Shown: piece by piece, positions 11,601-22,996 of the stretch
How positions within the stretch are numbered: position 1 is the stretch's first letter
How the letters are laid out: each line of letters opens with the position of its first letter
Source of the DNA: Platycnemis pennipes
Lineage: Eukaryota > Arthropoda > Insecta > Odonata > Platycnemididae
Direction: 5' to 3'
DNA: 64,000 bases
Assembly (NCBI GenBank): GCA_933228895.1
Contig: OW121851.1
Location: 129,317,624 to 129,381,623 of the forward strand
The notes under the pieces: model-generated
Told to the model about the DNA's origin: nothing
Databases searched by the model: none
What the model saw: only the letters and a program-made list of their open reading frames with translations
Made by a program: the position numbers and the translations under genes

Positions 11601-11658
11601 AATGGGAAATAAAAGAATGAAACTTTGTTAACAAAGTTTCATTCTTTTATTTTCCATT
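11601..11658. repeat. Near-perfect 58-bp palindrome
   Basis: Two 29-bp arms meet without spacer at GTTAAC (11627-11632). The outer arms read AATGGGAAATAAAAG on the left and CTTTTATTTTCCATT on the right, with one mismatched pair. No coding content. Confidence 0.9.
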
Positions 11659-12120
11659 ATGGAAAGGTATCACATAGTCAAGCCTGAAGTTATCAGTTAG
11701 AAGCAAGAATGAATGGCATCGCAGATAATCACTTCAGATTGGTAAAAAAAACCGTCGTGCATTGATAAATTTTGTGGAAGTCACGGAGTGTTTGTGATTA
11801 TCAACCATGAAAACCTTCCACCAATTAAGGGCATCGACTTTTGACTCTGTCTTCAGATTTCATGACGCGAAAATAGGGAATTCATGAAAGACTACAAATG
11901 AACCCGGAGTTCGTACGAAAAAAGATATAGATGCATGGCAATATCAGAACATATTACTAGGTCCTCGGTCAGTTCAAGTTCTTTTTATGCGCGAAAAAAA
12001 CTGGAAGGAGTCATTAAAGGTTGACGTGTGACAAATAGCAAGAAAGCTAATTAAGCTCGTCCGATTTACCACTAATGCAGGCAAACACATCAGTGGAACA
12101 GCAAAATATGCTTGTCGGAA
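11659..12120. other. No gene recognised
   Basis: AT-rich spacer without assignable features. Confidence 0.5.
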
Positions 12121-12747
12121 TATGATCACTGAAAACTTTCATTTATATCTACGCCTGCTTACGACTACACAAGTCATCTCAAGGGTGTATGGCAGGGGAT
12201 GACCAACTACCACTCTTGCACTGCGCGCACGCACTTTGGTTTGCAATGTGACTGAATTTGAGATTACTACTAATACCATGAGGAAAAGACTATAAATTTC
12301 ACCTTTTACCCAACAGGCAAGGAAATATTTCAGAAACACTACACAGTTGCCTTATAAATATGTAGTTAAGGTAAATGGACTTCGGATCAAAATATGTTTA
12401 TCCGTTATTTGTAACACAATTTACATCATGGGCTCAGGGGGTTAATACGAAAAAGATCATTCCACACATCTTTGCTCTTAAAGTGACGAGATGGGTTGAA
12501 TATTGAAACGAAATATGCATGAAAATATTAAAGGTGAAATTGTGACCACTTTTTGGCCGCATTTGCAAGAAAGCATTTGCAGTATATAGCATAATATAAA
12601 ATAACCAAGCTAGCTATTAAGAAGGGCTCATTAAGAGAAGGTAAACTATGAATACTCTGTGCTCTTTGAATTGTACTGCGAGATGAGGAAATACACACGA
12701 GAGGAAGACGAGATTATGATCACTGAAAACTTTCATTTATATCTACG
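12121..12747 (-). mobile_element. LINE-tail insertion flanked by 33-bp direct repeat
   Basis: TATGATCACTGAAAAC followed by TTTCATTTATATCTACG occurs identically at 12121-12153 and 12715-12747. Next to the left copy is a degraded minus-strand LINE 3' tail (AAGGGTGTATGGCAGGGG at ~12182). The arrangement fits a 5'-truncated LINE insertion with a long target-site duplication. The body between has no readable frame. Confidence 0.6.
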
Positions 12748-13448
12748 TCTTGCATGGAAGGAGAAGAAAAATACTCGTAGCCGTATGCAAAATTACATAA
12801 AATACCTAACATATATTAATAACTACATTTAATTTCCATAGTCCTGTCGACAACTCTCTGCTTTCTAATGTAAACACGCACAATCGCAAATAGCTTTAAA
12901 AACAGAAGATTTTCAGGAATAAAAAAACATCCCCTATTGAGCCGATCCATCACAAATTTTGTCGCTCGCTTCCCCAAACAGGGACACCCTACCCGCTGGA
13001 GGGTCGCGATTAATTACCATAACTCGCGCGTGCGACGGTTCAGACTCGACAAGAAGAACATTTGTTGGATCAATTAATTACCGACTGAAACTCTGATCCT
13101 TTCTACACGAACAAAGGACAATGACTGATGTTCCGCCTTTTTATTCCTGGATTTTTCTCATAATTATTCTAATTCGCGTCATTTACGCCTTACTTTACTT
13201 AGCCATTGTAGTTTCGGCTTAAAATACGCAACCATACGTTTTAAATCTCATTATTCTGAAAGACTAAAATTATAGAGATACGTGAGTCCATTGACGTCCA
13301 TTCAAAACAGGAAATGCACACCGCACTTTGAAAAATGACGAATAATAGCATTCCATCCTAAGCGTCGAATATTTGCGTATCAGTGGCCATACAAATGAAA
13401 ACTGAAGTTGATAATTCCATTCGACTATTCCTTCCTTTTCTTCCCCAG
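12748..13448. other. No gene recognised
   Basis: AT-rich spacer upstream of the RTE copy. Nothing assignable. Confidence 0.5.
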
Positions 13449-14545
13449 AATGAGTGAGACAAGGCTGCGCACTGTCTTCCGTAATTGTTAATGTTTACAT
13501 CGAGAGAGCCATCAATGATCAAAAAGAAGTCTTCTGGAGCAAATATCCATGGAGAAAAAATTAACATTCTGCTATTCCCCGATGACAAAGCACTCATATA
13601 AGAGTAAGAGTCTATTGACAATGGAAAGGACAATAACCAGATATCAGCAGAAGATCAATTAGAGAAGATGACTAAGATATTGGTGTGCAGCAAGAGAGAA
13701 GAGGCCAAAATCAACCATAAACTAGGAAAACAAAAACTTGAAGAGGAGAAAGAGTTGAAGCCGAGTAACCAACAATGCAGGAAGCAAGAAAGAAATAGTC
13801 GGTAGAATAGTCCAGGCAAAGAGGGCATCCTATTAAAAGAATATTTTACTTCCATCGGGAAATACAAGCGTAGAAGTACGGAAACAATTCATCAGAACGT
13901 ATTTCTGGAGCATGTTTCTTTACGGCAGTGAGGCATAGACGATTGCAGCAGCGGAGGAGAAAAGAGTGGATGCATTCGAAATGTGGTGCCACAGAAGAAT
14001 TATGAAAATGAAATGGATTGACCGAGTGACGAACGAAGAAGTCTTATCAAGAGTGGGAGAAAATAGAAGTCTGCCAAAAGCTCTAAAAAGAAGACGGGGT
14101 AACTTAATCGGCCATATCTTAAGACACGATGGCCTAATGAAGACAATCGTCGAGGGAAAAGTGAACGGGAAGATTGGAAAAGGCAGGCCTCGTATGAGAT
14201 ACATGGAGCAGGTTGTGAAGGAAGTAAAAGAGATGAATTACGTCAATATGAAGAGGTTGGCCGATAGAAGAATCGAGTGGAAAGCTGCTTCAAACCAATC
14301 CTGGGATGACTTGTTATATGTTTTTTGGGTTGTCCGCGTCTTCTTAACTGGTTTGAGGGTGGCCGACGTTTCCTCTCCTTTCCGGAGACTTCGGCGGCAA
14401 AAGAGAGGAAACGTCGGCCACCCTCAAACCAGTCAACAAGACGCGGACAACCCAAAAAACATATAACAAGTCATAATATGGACCGCGAAAGTTTTAACGA
14501 CTTGACAATCCTGGGATTTTTTACCGATGATGATGATGATTATTT
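13449..14545 (+). pseudogene. RTE-like LINE, 5'-truncated, with nested insert
   Basis: The copy starts in the reverse transcriptase (VRQGCALSSVI-like, then a FPDDKALI version of the catalytic FADD box near 13575). It continues through KKLEAFEMW-type and GKVNGKIGKGRPRMRY motifs to a GATGATGAT tail at ~14527. Many stops and a deletion break the first half. The last 100 codons (13966-14300) are open. Near the 3' end it is interrupted by the 198-bp hairpin insert at 14308-14505. Confidence 0.85.
14308..14505. mobile_element. 198-bp hairpin insert with 12-bp target duplication
   Basis: The direct repeat CAATCCTGGGAT lies at 14296-14307 and 14506-14517, bracketing 198 bp absent from other RTE copies, which read CCAATCCTAGGATTG here. 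Inside, ~77-bp inverted arms (14306-14382 and ~14396-14474; GACTTGTTATATG versus CATATAACAAGTC) enclose a ~14-bp GC-rich loop. A 31-bp asymmetric tail follows. No protein is encoded. Confidence 0.8.
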
Positions 14546-14759
14546 CCTAACAAGTGCACCTGCTGCCATTGGCAAAATGAGAGGGGCGCTGATATGAGGC
14601 AGAAGGTACAGGATGTCCACTCGCTATAACCCTTCTGCGGTTGACATTGCGACAGCTATGGTTTTTGCTCTGCTTTTTAGTACGGTAGACTTGGGTTTTT
14701 GGGTGCTACAACGGCTACTTTTATACTGCACGGTATAACCTAGTACCTTATTCCATTAG

Positions 14760-14860
14760 AAAAACACAATATTCTCACCCTGGACGGGATTCGAACCTAC
14801 GGCCTTTAGTTTACCAGGCCGTCGCGTTAGGCTACCACAGCCGGCTTAGCTCCGTTTCGA
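14760..14860 (-). repeat. tRNA-headed SINE or tRNA pseudogene
   Basis: On the minus strand it begins GCCGGCTGTGGTAGCCTAAC (A-box-like) and contains a perfect B box, GGTTCGAATCC. The presumed anticodon arm has a loop too long for a functional tRNA, so this is a tRNA-derived repeat. Confidence 0.7.
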
Positions 14861-14937
14861 ACAGAATGTTAGTTTTGGGCATCGAACCGGCATTGAACCG
14901 AAAAGTCAAATCGGAAATGTGTATTTCATGGAAACAC

Positions 14938-14975
14938 TGCTATTTTGCAAAAATGTATTTTTTGCAAAATAGCAG
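14938..14975. repeat. Short hairpin
   Basis: GCTATTTTGCAAAAA and TTTTTGCAAAATAGC form a 15-bp stem with a very short loop. Confidence 0.75.
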
Positions 14976-15379
14976 CGAAAGTCAACCAGAAAAATGAACA
15001 TCTTGTACCAGGACTTTGCAAGGGCATAAATTTATTTCTCACCCTTTAAGTTCTCTTTTCAAAGTGATAATGAAGAACGGGGCTTACCTATCAAACGATA
15101 ATATGTGCATTGATTCCATCTACGCTCATACGTTATCGATTCAGCATGAGCACACTCTGAATTCAAATCGAAATCATATATTATCATATATCTTTCCACA
15201 ATATAAGATTTTGGCACATACTCGTTACCTGAGAAGTAAAAATTATGATTGGTTAACTTTCCTAACATTTTTTAGAACGAAAGGGAACAATTATTCGTAT
15301 TGGTTCAATGATGGGAGTCGGAGCGAAGCAAACCCGAATCGAAGAAAAACGGGAGCGTAAAAATTACGACTCTACGCCC

Positions 15380-15560
15380 TGGGGTGGTAACGCATTGGTA
15401 GGTTTCCATGAGAACCCTGAAAGGGTGGATAGAAAGCCTTAACTGCACCCTTTCTACAAAGGATATCCATAGGTCTACTGTTTAATGTCCCATCCGATGG
15501 ACGGAGAACTAACCCTGAAGTGATATCCACACACGTCTAGCATAAACCTGTATTTTAGAG
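15380..15560 (-). repeat. Diverged copy of SINE family S1
   Basis: GTCCCATCCGATGGACGGAG and GGGTGGATAGAAAGCC match internal blocks of the SINEs at 20832-21147, 47964-48248 and 59069-59404. The tRNA-like head is not seen here. This is an old fragment. Confidence 0.45.
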
Positions 15561-15689
15561 AAATATGCCTGCTTCGGAAAGGATTGCACCCGATATCCCT
15601 TGCCTTTCACCAATACGTAAATGAGTTAAATTTCACCATACCCTACCGCTAATTTCAAGAGCAAACCAACTAACTTCAACACAGATCTA

Positions 15690-16030
15690 TCGGAACGAGG
15701 AATCATGCGTGGGTGCGCAACCCTCTTGTCTTCTTTTCTCGGCACGAGGGGCGTGGCGTTATCTATCAGGGAAGGGAGGTCCAGAGGGCGGGGACGCATT
15801 AACTTTCGTCATTTCGAGTGTGGAAGGTGTGGAGCGGAATGGGCAGCAAAGGAAGGACTGGAGGGAGAGAGGAAGTACAGGGAGGAAACACCCTCACTGC
15901 TCGGAGAAGCAAATCTCGAGTGCGAAGGGGATCTAGGGGTGGTCACGAGTGCCACATCGAAACTCTTTCAGGGCCGCTCCGTCCGCGAGCACTCCGGTGG
16001 GGACAGAAAGGGGCGTTAATGACAAGGAAA
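15690..16030. other. GC- and CpG-rich block, no gene recognised
   Basis: The sequence is markedly richer in G and CpG than its surroundings. It is open in more than one plus frame, giving Arg/Glu/Gly-rich peptides without domains. It could be a CpG island or an eroded repeat. Confidence 0.35.
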
Positions 16031-16099
16031 AAGGTGAATGTCTCCAACAGAAGCAAATACCATTTCTAATATGGCACACAGAGAGTATACAGAAACCAT

Positions 16100-17035
16100 A
16101 AAAGTGTGTAGCTATATTGTACCTTAAAAATTGGGTAGCTATCCATTTTTGGAGGAGAAATAATTCGATAGAGCGATCCTATAAAATTAATAACACGAAG
16201 ATCGAAAATGTTGAAACCGTTAGGTATTTCGGTATAAAAATCACTAAATATTTATCGTGGGGAAGAAACATCCGGGAAATATGCGGCCGAGCGAAGAGAA
16301 AGCTAGGATTTATAAAAAGAGTACTTGGGAAATGTGATGAGAAGACAAAAGAGCGATGTTACTTTTCACTAGTTAGGCCCCACCTTGAGTATGCAGCCAG
16401 TGTATGGGATCCGGATGAATTAGGTTTGATCAGAGAACTAGACAGTGTGCAGCGTAGAGCAGCTAGGTTCGTTAAAAGGTGTTACGATAGGTTGAGTAGC
16501 GTTTCAGAATTAATAAAAGAGTTTGGGTGGGAATCATTATCAGAGCATAGGTTAAAGTACAGAATAAATCTATTAGAGAAATGGAAATCGGATAACTTTA
16601 CTGAAGATGCTAGGCACAATATATGATTATGTCCTTTCTCGGCGAATGATATTTATAAATTATTTATAGAGAATTATTTATAAATGTTAGGCACATATTA
16701 AAAATACCAGCGTATTATGCTAGATTCGACCAGACAAATAAGATTAGAGAGATAGATTTTCGTACTGATAGATTCAAAATGGCATTTTTCCCCCGTACTA
16801 TAAGAGAACAGAATAGGCAGCATAGGAAAGGGATAGGTAGGGGAAATATTTTAGAGTAGTCTGTAGTGCATCATGCATGTATTAATCCCTTAATTACTAT
16901 ACATACTAACAATCTAGTTGCTTGAGTCCCTGTAGTTGCTTGTTTGCATGACGGTAGTGCATGCTTGGAGATCTTCACCCCCTGCCACACACCCTCGCGG
17001 TGGCTTGCAGAGTATCGTGTAGAAGTAGATGCTAA
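16100..17035 (+). pseudogene. CR1/L2-like LINE 3' half
   Basis: The 16117-16626 frame has YFGIKITKYLSWGRNIREI, AKRKLGFIKRVLGKC, VRPHLEYAASVWDP and VQRRAARFVKRCYDR, the thumb and C-terminal region of CR1/L2-like reverse transcriptase. A ~60-bp insertion near 16624-16684, flanked by GCTAGGCACA and GTTAGGCACA, breaks the frame. Coding then resumes (YYARF, DRFKMAFFPRTIR) to ~16855. The 3' UTR ends in the family hairpin CCCTGCCACACACCC...GGTGGCTTGCAG. Endonuclease and RT palm are missing (5' truncation). Confidence 0.88.
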
Positions 17036-17114
17036 TTGAGAAAAGAATCGTCCACATAGACTGAGTCGATAATTCGAATCCATCAATGTTGCCCCAAGCA
17101 CCTCACCCTATCTC

Positions 17115-17147
17115 TATTTTCCTTATGAAATAGTCCTTTATAATGAA
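17115..17147 (+). pseudogene. CR1/L2-like LINE, part left of Helitron
   Basis: CCTTATGAAATAGTCC aligns with CCCTACGAAATCGGTC of the LINE at ~9380. The copy is 5'-truncated here and resumes at 18802 after the Helitron. Confidence 0.65.
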
Positions 17148-17199
17148 CAAGCTGACCCGGCCACGCGTTGCTGTGGCTTAATCTGGTTAAATGGAAAGC

Positions 17200-18410
17200 G
17201 CACGTTTATAGTATGTTTAATTTCACAATTCTTATGGGTATACAATTTTTTGTTGTTCCATTGTCTGTGCAGATATAGACATTGTCTGGTTTGCCGACTC
17301 TAGAATACGCAACATACACGTAGAACACGCAACACACACGCAACAAAATACACGTACATGTGTGAAGCAATCCGTGACTAGATCTAAACCGCATAGTTCT
17401 TAAGATTGGCCCTGAACTTTGTTGATGGTGAATGCAAATACCAATCGAATTGGGAATAAAATCACTTAAATTGAAATGGCATATCTGTTGGATACATAGG
17501 AATGCGAGGAATGAAGACATCTTCGCCTTTGAAAGTTCCTGTCCAGATTTTGGATTCTACGATGTTACTCATTAATTTATTTACTGAAAGCCGCGTGCCA
17601 TTGCAAAGCTTTGGCTGGTTGATATTTAGCAACATGATAATTGGCACGCCATTTTCAATTTCAGTATGTGCGGTGGCATCCCTGGCAGATCGAGTAAATT
17701 CAAAAATTCCGTTCGATAACCAATTGACTCATCTGCTTCCACAACATCGTCGACGGTCTTGTACATATGTGCCTGCGTCGCTTAGAGTGTTAGACTGAAT
17801 AATATTGTTTAGTTCGCATAAGTCTTTGTTCTTGACCGCAAGAATAGCTCGTTCACTTAGCCAATTGTGATCCTTATAATTGATTTGAATATTGGGAAAT
17901 ACTTTTTCAACCATTTCTTCTTTTGACGTTACTAAATTGCAAAAGTTATGAGGCAATGAATTTTTCCTGAGGTCAGATCAACCGGCACCTTTCCGTTCCC
18001 AATTTCCAGCAATTTATGTGAGTATATCTCAGCTGATCGATTGTTTTGCAGCTGGACACGCATATTTGTATATGATTTTAACGCCTTTACATGTCGTCAC
18101 AAAGTATAATATTTCAGGCAAGCATTTATTTCATCCGCTAGTGTCAATCGAGAAATTACAGGTAATGTTTGCCTGAAATGTCGTGCAAGCAATATTAATG
18201 CGTTCTCAAATGGTCTCAGGATTCCACGGAAATCTTGCAATGATCGATCCAGAGCCTCGAGCGATGCTTTTTGCACCATTGTGCATTCATCCCAAGCAAT
18301 AAGTTGGCATTTCTGAAATATTTGTCCCATGCCGGATGATTTGAATATGTTGCACGTGAGTGTTTCAATGAATTGCAAGTTCAATGGGATGCACATCCCG
18401 TCTCCAGTGT
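17200..18410 (-). pseudogene. Helitron PIF1-like helicase remnant
   Basis: Minus-strand segments follow the helicase in order. Walker B is seen as LIAWDECTM near 18290, then ARHFRQTLPVISR and ADEINACL. Next comes FCNLVTSKEEM with WLSERAILAVKNKD (17729-17956), then INQPKLCNGTR and FIPRIPMYPTDMPF (17462-17647). Last is YVAYSRVGKPDNVYI near 17290. Frameshifts and stops separate the pieces and the Walker A region is lost, so it is inactive. Confidence 0.85.
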
Positions 18411-18494
18411 CGATATTGTATTCTCGATATTGTACAAACCTTCATGGAGTGAACAAAACAACTAACCAAAGCTTCACAGAAATTGGATGAATGT

Positions 18495-18680
18495 TGTGGT
18501 AATGCATGAAGTTATCAATATTGTATCAATACAGTATCGATATTGTAATGATACTTTATAAAACTTTGAAAAAAAAACACCTTATTAATTTCACCTCAAT
18601 TTTGTATCAATAATGTATCGATGTATCCATATTTTATCGATATTATATCGATGCAGTATCGATATTGAATTATCGATTTT
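18495..18680. repeat. ATCGAT-rich subterminal repeats of Helitron
   Basis: The motifs GTATCGATATTG, TTATCGATATTATATCGATG and similar recur. They lie just inside the 5' end of the Helitron (minus orientation). They may be a minisatellite grown within the element. Confidence 0.55.
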
Positions 18681-18801
18681 ATAGAAACCTTCTCGGAGCG
18701 TACTCAACAACTTCCCAAAGTTTCATGGCGATCCGATGAATGGTGTAGTAATGCATAAAGGACACACACACAGACACATTCATTTTTATATTTATAGAAG
18801 A

Positions 18802-19270
18802 TTATAACGTGTGTAGCGAAGATCGGCAAGATTTTTAAAGGGACAGTATGATAATACTATATTAGCGTAAGCAGTCTGTTAGTTTAATTAAAACGGGAAT
18901 CATTATCAGATCTTAGATTGAAATATATAAATTCCAAGACAATCATTTCATTGATGACGTTAAAAATAGTTTGCGAACTCCAACTTAACGTGGTACATTG
19001 GACCATAATCACAAAATTAGAGAAATTTGTTGCCGAAGTTACAAATTCAAAATATCCTTTCCTCGTACAATTAGGGATACGAATATCTGTAAATATATCC
19101 AATATCATGAATACGAGTGTATCAATAGATAGAATAGGTAGTTGCATGTTGGTATAATGGCTTTAAGCTAACCTAAGTAACAGAATGTTTTTGCATGCTT
19201 GCTTTGTTTTTTATCTCTTTTTATTTGAAGTTTTAGACTATAATTTAATTACCAATCCTTTTTTTAATTT
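18802..19270 (+). pseudogene. CR1/L2-like LINE, part right of Helitron
   Basis: Continues the copy begun at 17115. ACGTGTGTAGCGAAGATCGG matches the paralogue at ~9412. It then shows eroded versions of the SDDVKNILRTP, NHKIREI and FFPRTIRD motifs found at 37211-37450. The 3' UTR is recognisable to ~19270 (GCATGTTGGTATAA) but the terminal hairpin is not present. Confidence 0.75.
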
Positions 19271-20831
19271 TCTTTTTTTATTTTACTAACTCCATCAGAT
19301 TCAACAATAAAAAAATTGGTAAACGGCTCCTGTTGTCTCTCGTTGGCCATTGTTGACTCCTCTTTCAAACTCAGGCAGTCTCTGTCTGGTGTGCTCTTGA
19401 GGTGAACTTTGTGTTCTAGTGTCAAATGAGGTTTTACAAAGGGTTTGGAAACTACTGATGACACATTACCAATAGGTGGCAGTAGTGCTTGTGCTTTTGA
19501 CAGGCAGTTACTGCTTCACTACTCAAAGTAGTCTTTGCATTTTTTTACCCTTTTGTGCACCAACTTTTCATAAGCACTTCGTATGCAGAGGGAAGCAAAT
19601 GGCTATTTTATAAATAGAGAAATGTGTCCCACTCTAACTATCATATATGTTTCTCTACTTTTCTCTACGCCATATTTTTTAATTATATGTTGTCTCCCAA
19701 TCTCAAAAACAACGTTTTTTGCATTGTTCTTTGCACCACAAACTGCTTAAACTCCAAAACTACTACCAAATCATACAGACAGAGAATCCATACTCAACGC
19801 ACCAAAACTCACTCTTTTGTATCCGTTTTGTTTTGATCTCTTCCAAGTTTTGAGCTACTTATTTCTCTATGAGTTCAGAGAATTAACTTTTTAGACTACT
19901 TTCCATCCCAACACCCTCTTCTCACATTTTATACAGCCCGTCACAACTACAATTAAGACTGTTCGTCCACACCGAAGACTCTAAATCCCCAAGCCGTGAA
20001 ATTCTCTCATATTATTACCACTCTGGCAATATTGCTCGAACTTTTAAATTAAATTTAGTCTTTTTGACGGGCTAAAAATAAACTATCCTATCAAATGCCA
20101 CGATATCCAATCCAAATTCTGTTCAATTCCAGTAACACCGAATGAAAATATTTTAGCACTTCCATCCACACATCTATATAAATTACATTAACTTCCTGGG
20201 TTTGATTCAAAATTCTACGTTGCCAACTTATTAAATTTCGCACCAAATTCCTCGAATACGGTTGCCATGGAGGATCGTATCGAGGGTGATCCCGTTCAAA
20301 AAGAAGGCTGACGGAATTTCCCATCTCAAGTATCGTCCCTTCCTCCCAGCTTCCTTCTTTCCCATCAAACGTTGCGGCGCGAGAGTCCGACTGGTCCATA
20401 AGTGTTCATTCTGCAACTTCCAAACTCAAAAACTAAAACGAAGAACACCACCTTCTTAAGTATCTAAGCTATTGAAGATACTACCTATTCGCTGATATCG
20501 AAAAGTAAAAATGACACACGTAAGTGTATACCAACCGACGAATAAACGTCAGAGTGTTAAATTTTTTCATCCGGAGGTAACGATAGGTGCAGTTTTTTAC
20601 CTAGGTGACGGTAAAAATGGAAATTCACCCAAAACTTTAACTGAGACATTTTGAAACCTTCATTGCATCGCCATCATGTTCTCGGATAAATAATAATTTT
20701 GCACAGGTCCTCAGGAAATGATATTTTATTCGTAAAATATTTATCCCCCAATGTAATATATTTTCTCTCTTTTTGACCTATGAAGCATTTTCAAACCTGA
20801 TTTTTTTGCACGACTCCCTCTTAGTTTGTTA
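19271..20831. other. No gene recognised
   Basis: AT-rich. Short frames such as 20231-20416 (minus) and 20262-20459 (plus) overlap each other and show no conserved motif. Confidence 0.5.
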
Positions 20832-21147
20832 GAGGGGAGGCGACCGACAGCTGAGATCATTTACACCAATTAGTTGGGTAATTGGGTAATGGCAGGATTT
20901 ATCAGGGAACGGAGGAAGGGTGGAGAGAAACCCGGCGTCGGCATTAACCTACTCATAACGAAAGGCGCCAAGGGGACCACGGCTTGACGTCCCATCCGAC
21001 GGACGGAGTACTGAACCAGAAATGCCCTCCACTAGGCACTCAAGTAGAGACCGGTTTGCCACTGATAAATTCGCCACTGCCGGGAATCGAACCCGGGCCC
21101 TCGGGATGTGAGGCCAGTACTCTAGCCACCACACCAACCCGATCCCC
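20832..21147 (-). repeat. SINE family S1, copy 1
   Basis: Minus-strand tRNA-like head GGTGGCTAGAGTACTGG (A box) with GGTTCGATTCC (B box). The body has GTACTCCGTCCGTCGGATGG and GGTTTCTCTCCACCC. The 3' end is near 20832. About 316 bp, shared with 47964-48248 and 59069-59404. Confidence 0.85.
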
Positions 21148-22554
21148 ACGACTCCTTTTCATACTCGACATTACTAGATTTCAAATGTTTTATTTCTATT
21201 GCGAGGCAATAAATTAATGAGAATAGGTTTCCAAACGAGAGTCACAAAGAGCATTTGTGCAATCCGGAAAAGAAAGTGCCCGCTGAACGGACGACAGATC
21301 TGAAATGATACTTTCATGAGTGATTTCCACACAATAGTAGGATTACACCGACTAATTTATGCGTGGTGTTTTTTTATAAGAAGAGAAATTACAAAATGAA
21401 TGTCATCATTTTCATTCCACGCCCAATGAGCTGTACGCCAAGGTGTCTTGATCACACCGCGGCATTTCACGAACTCGATTACCAGTTCCTAACAATCGGA
21501 TTCGATCAAATTAATACCGGCATCGCCGGCTTCCATCAGAGAACTGGATGCGACAGTAAAATCAGGAAAATATCATAAATCACAGAGAGATTGCCACAAG
21601 GGAACCGCGAGACCAATTACCCGTACGAATATTTGGCTCATGTTTTCCTTTGAGGCAAAAAAAAAGAACAGCGGGATGAGCGGATTGCCAAATTCCTCGG
21701 CCTGAAATCATAACGCCGCCGCCGCTTCAATTGTTTTGTTATCTTTCCTCGGAGGCGAGAGCTTCACTAAAGGCCCGCATGAAGGCATGAGAGGGGGAAA
21801 GGACGAACAATTTTCTGCCTCCGAAAGAATCAGATTGGTTGATGCACGTGAATCCGATAATCAACGTTTCGCTCTCGATTGCCTTTTCACGTCATTCCCA
21901 CGATTCCCGGCTCGAATGGCCAACATTTTATTTTCCTCTTCAGTAAAAATTCTCATCGATGACTTTGGTCTCAAAAGTTTTTAATGCATTTTTTAAAGAT
22001 AAACAAGGAATCAACACAACATGCATGAGCAAAACGATGGTAAATGCATGTCGTATATATCATGCTAGTAGGTATTTCAATATATTATTAGCAACTCTTA
22101 CTTGCCATATTTTCGCAAGAATAAAACTGTTAACAGAAATGTGAAGATGGTAAGAATAGCGTCACACGCTATACTAAGAAAGCGGCTATGAATATTTAAA
22201 GAGTCAAGATGAAAGAATGGCATGATTTTTAGGAAAATCTACTATAGCCATTTTCAACAGCATTTGTGATTACAAATAAGGGGAAAGTAGAACAAATAAG
22301 ACATGAATAGAAAATGCAGTGTTAAAGGACGTTAGAATGCAAGTGTAGCTGTCAGATAAGTGAACGAAAAAGAGCACCGAGAATGGTAGTCATAACGAAG
22401 TTTCGGTAGGCAATAAAGACGGAAATAAGTCTTGCCTTGCAATAAAGGCAAGAGGAAATATAATATGTAGTTAATTTCAGGATGCAGTTAAGGCCAATAA
22501 CACAGTCTCCACCGAATCATTGGTCAAATGCTGACGCATTGGTCATGTTGCAGA
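21148..22554. other. No gene recognised
   Basis: Mostly single-copy-looking AT-rich sequence with a somewhat GC-richer part near 21700-21910. No domain was found in the open frames. Confidence 0.5.
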
Positions 22555-22620
22555 CTTATATCTATATCTACGACATACCCTGCAAGCCACCTCCAGGGTG
22601 TATGGCGGGGGTTGGGGGGG
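22555..22620 (-). repeat. CR1/L2-like LINE 3' tail (solo)
   Basis: ATCTATATCTACGACATACC is followed by CCTGCAAGCCACCTCCAGGG, the reverse complement of the family's terminal hairpin. The copy is truncated almost at once. Confidence 0.7.
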
Positions 22621-22996
22621 TTATAAACATAAGCACTTGAAGAAGAGTAAGACCAAAGGTCTGGCAGAGAAGAGAATTCCTCGCTCTCGTGGATAGATAA
22701 GAGTGGTTGTGGTGTTTTTATACAGTTTGTGTATATGCAGGTGTATTTAGTACTTTCATTTTCGCATCAAAACTGTATAATCTACGAATTTGTAAATATC
22801 GGCTTCTTCCCCTTCGATGGAAATTAAAAAAAAATAAAACCATATTTCCTCATACTCCTGATATTTCCGAAGGCATCATATTTCTAACGGAAAAAAACAG
22901 CACGTTGATCACGCAAAATCATTAACGTAAATTTAGATACAGGAAAAGGTAGCGAATTGAATAGAATTGAGGCGATTGAAAAATTGACATAGTTTA

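Larger units (their letters stand above)
17148..18801 (-). mobile_element. Helitron, 1.65 kb, internally deleted
   Basis: Minus-strand 5' end A|TCTTCTATAAATATAAAA at 18801. Minus-strand 3' end at 17148 has the hairpin GCCACAGCAACGCGTGGC and terminates CAGCTTG|T, in place of the usual CTAG-type end. Insertion between A and T without duplication fits rolling-circle Helitrons. The host LINE reads continuously once the element is removed. Full-length autonomous elements are several times longer; the Rep region and most of the helicase are absent. Confidence 0.85.

Noticed and set aside
14760..14860. Functional tRNA gene
   Set aside because: The B box is perfect but the anticodon arm is too long. 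Treated as a tRNA-derived repeat.
15705..16069. Three overlapping plus-strand frames in the GC-rich block
   Set aside because: Open frames are expected in GC-rich DNA. The peptides are low-complexity Arg/Gly/Glu with no family signature.
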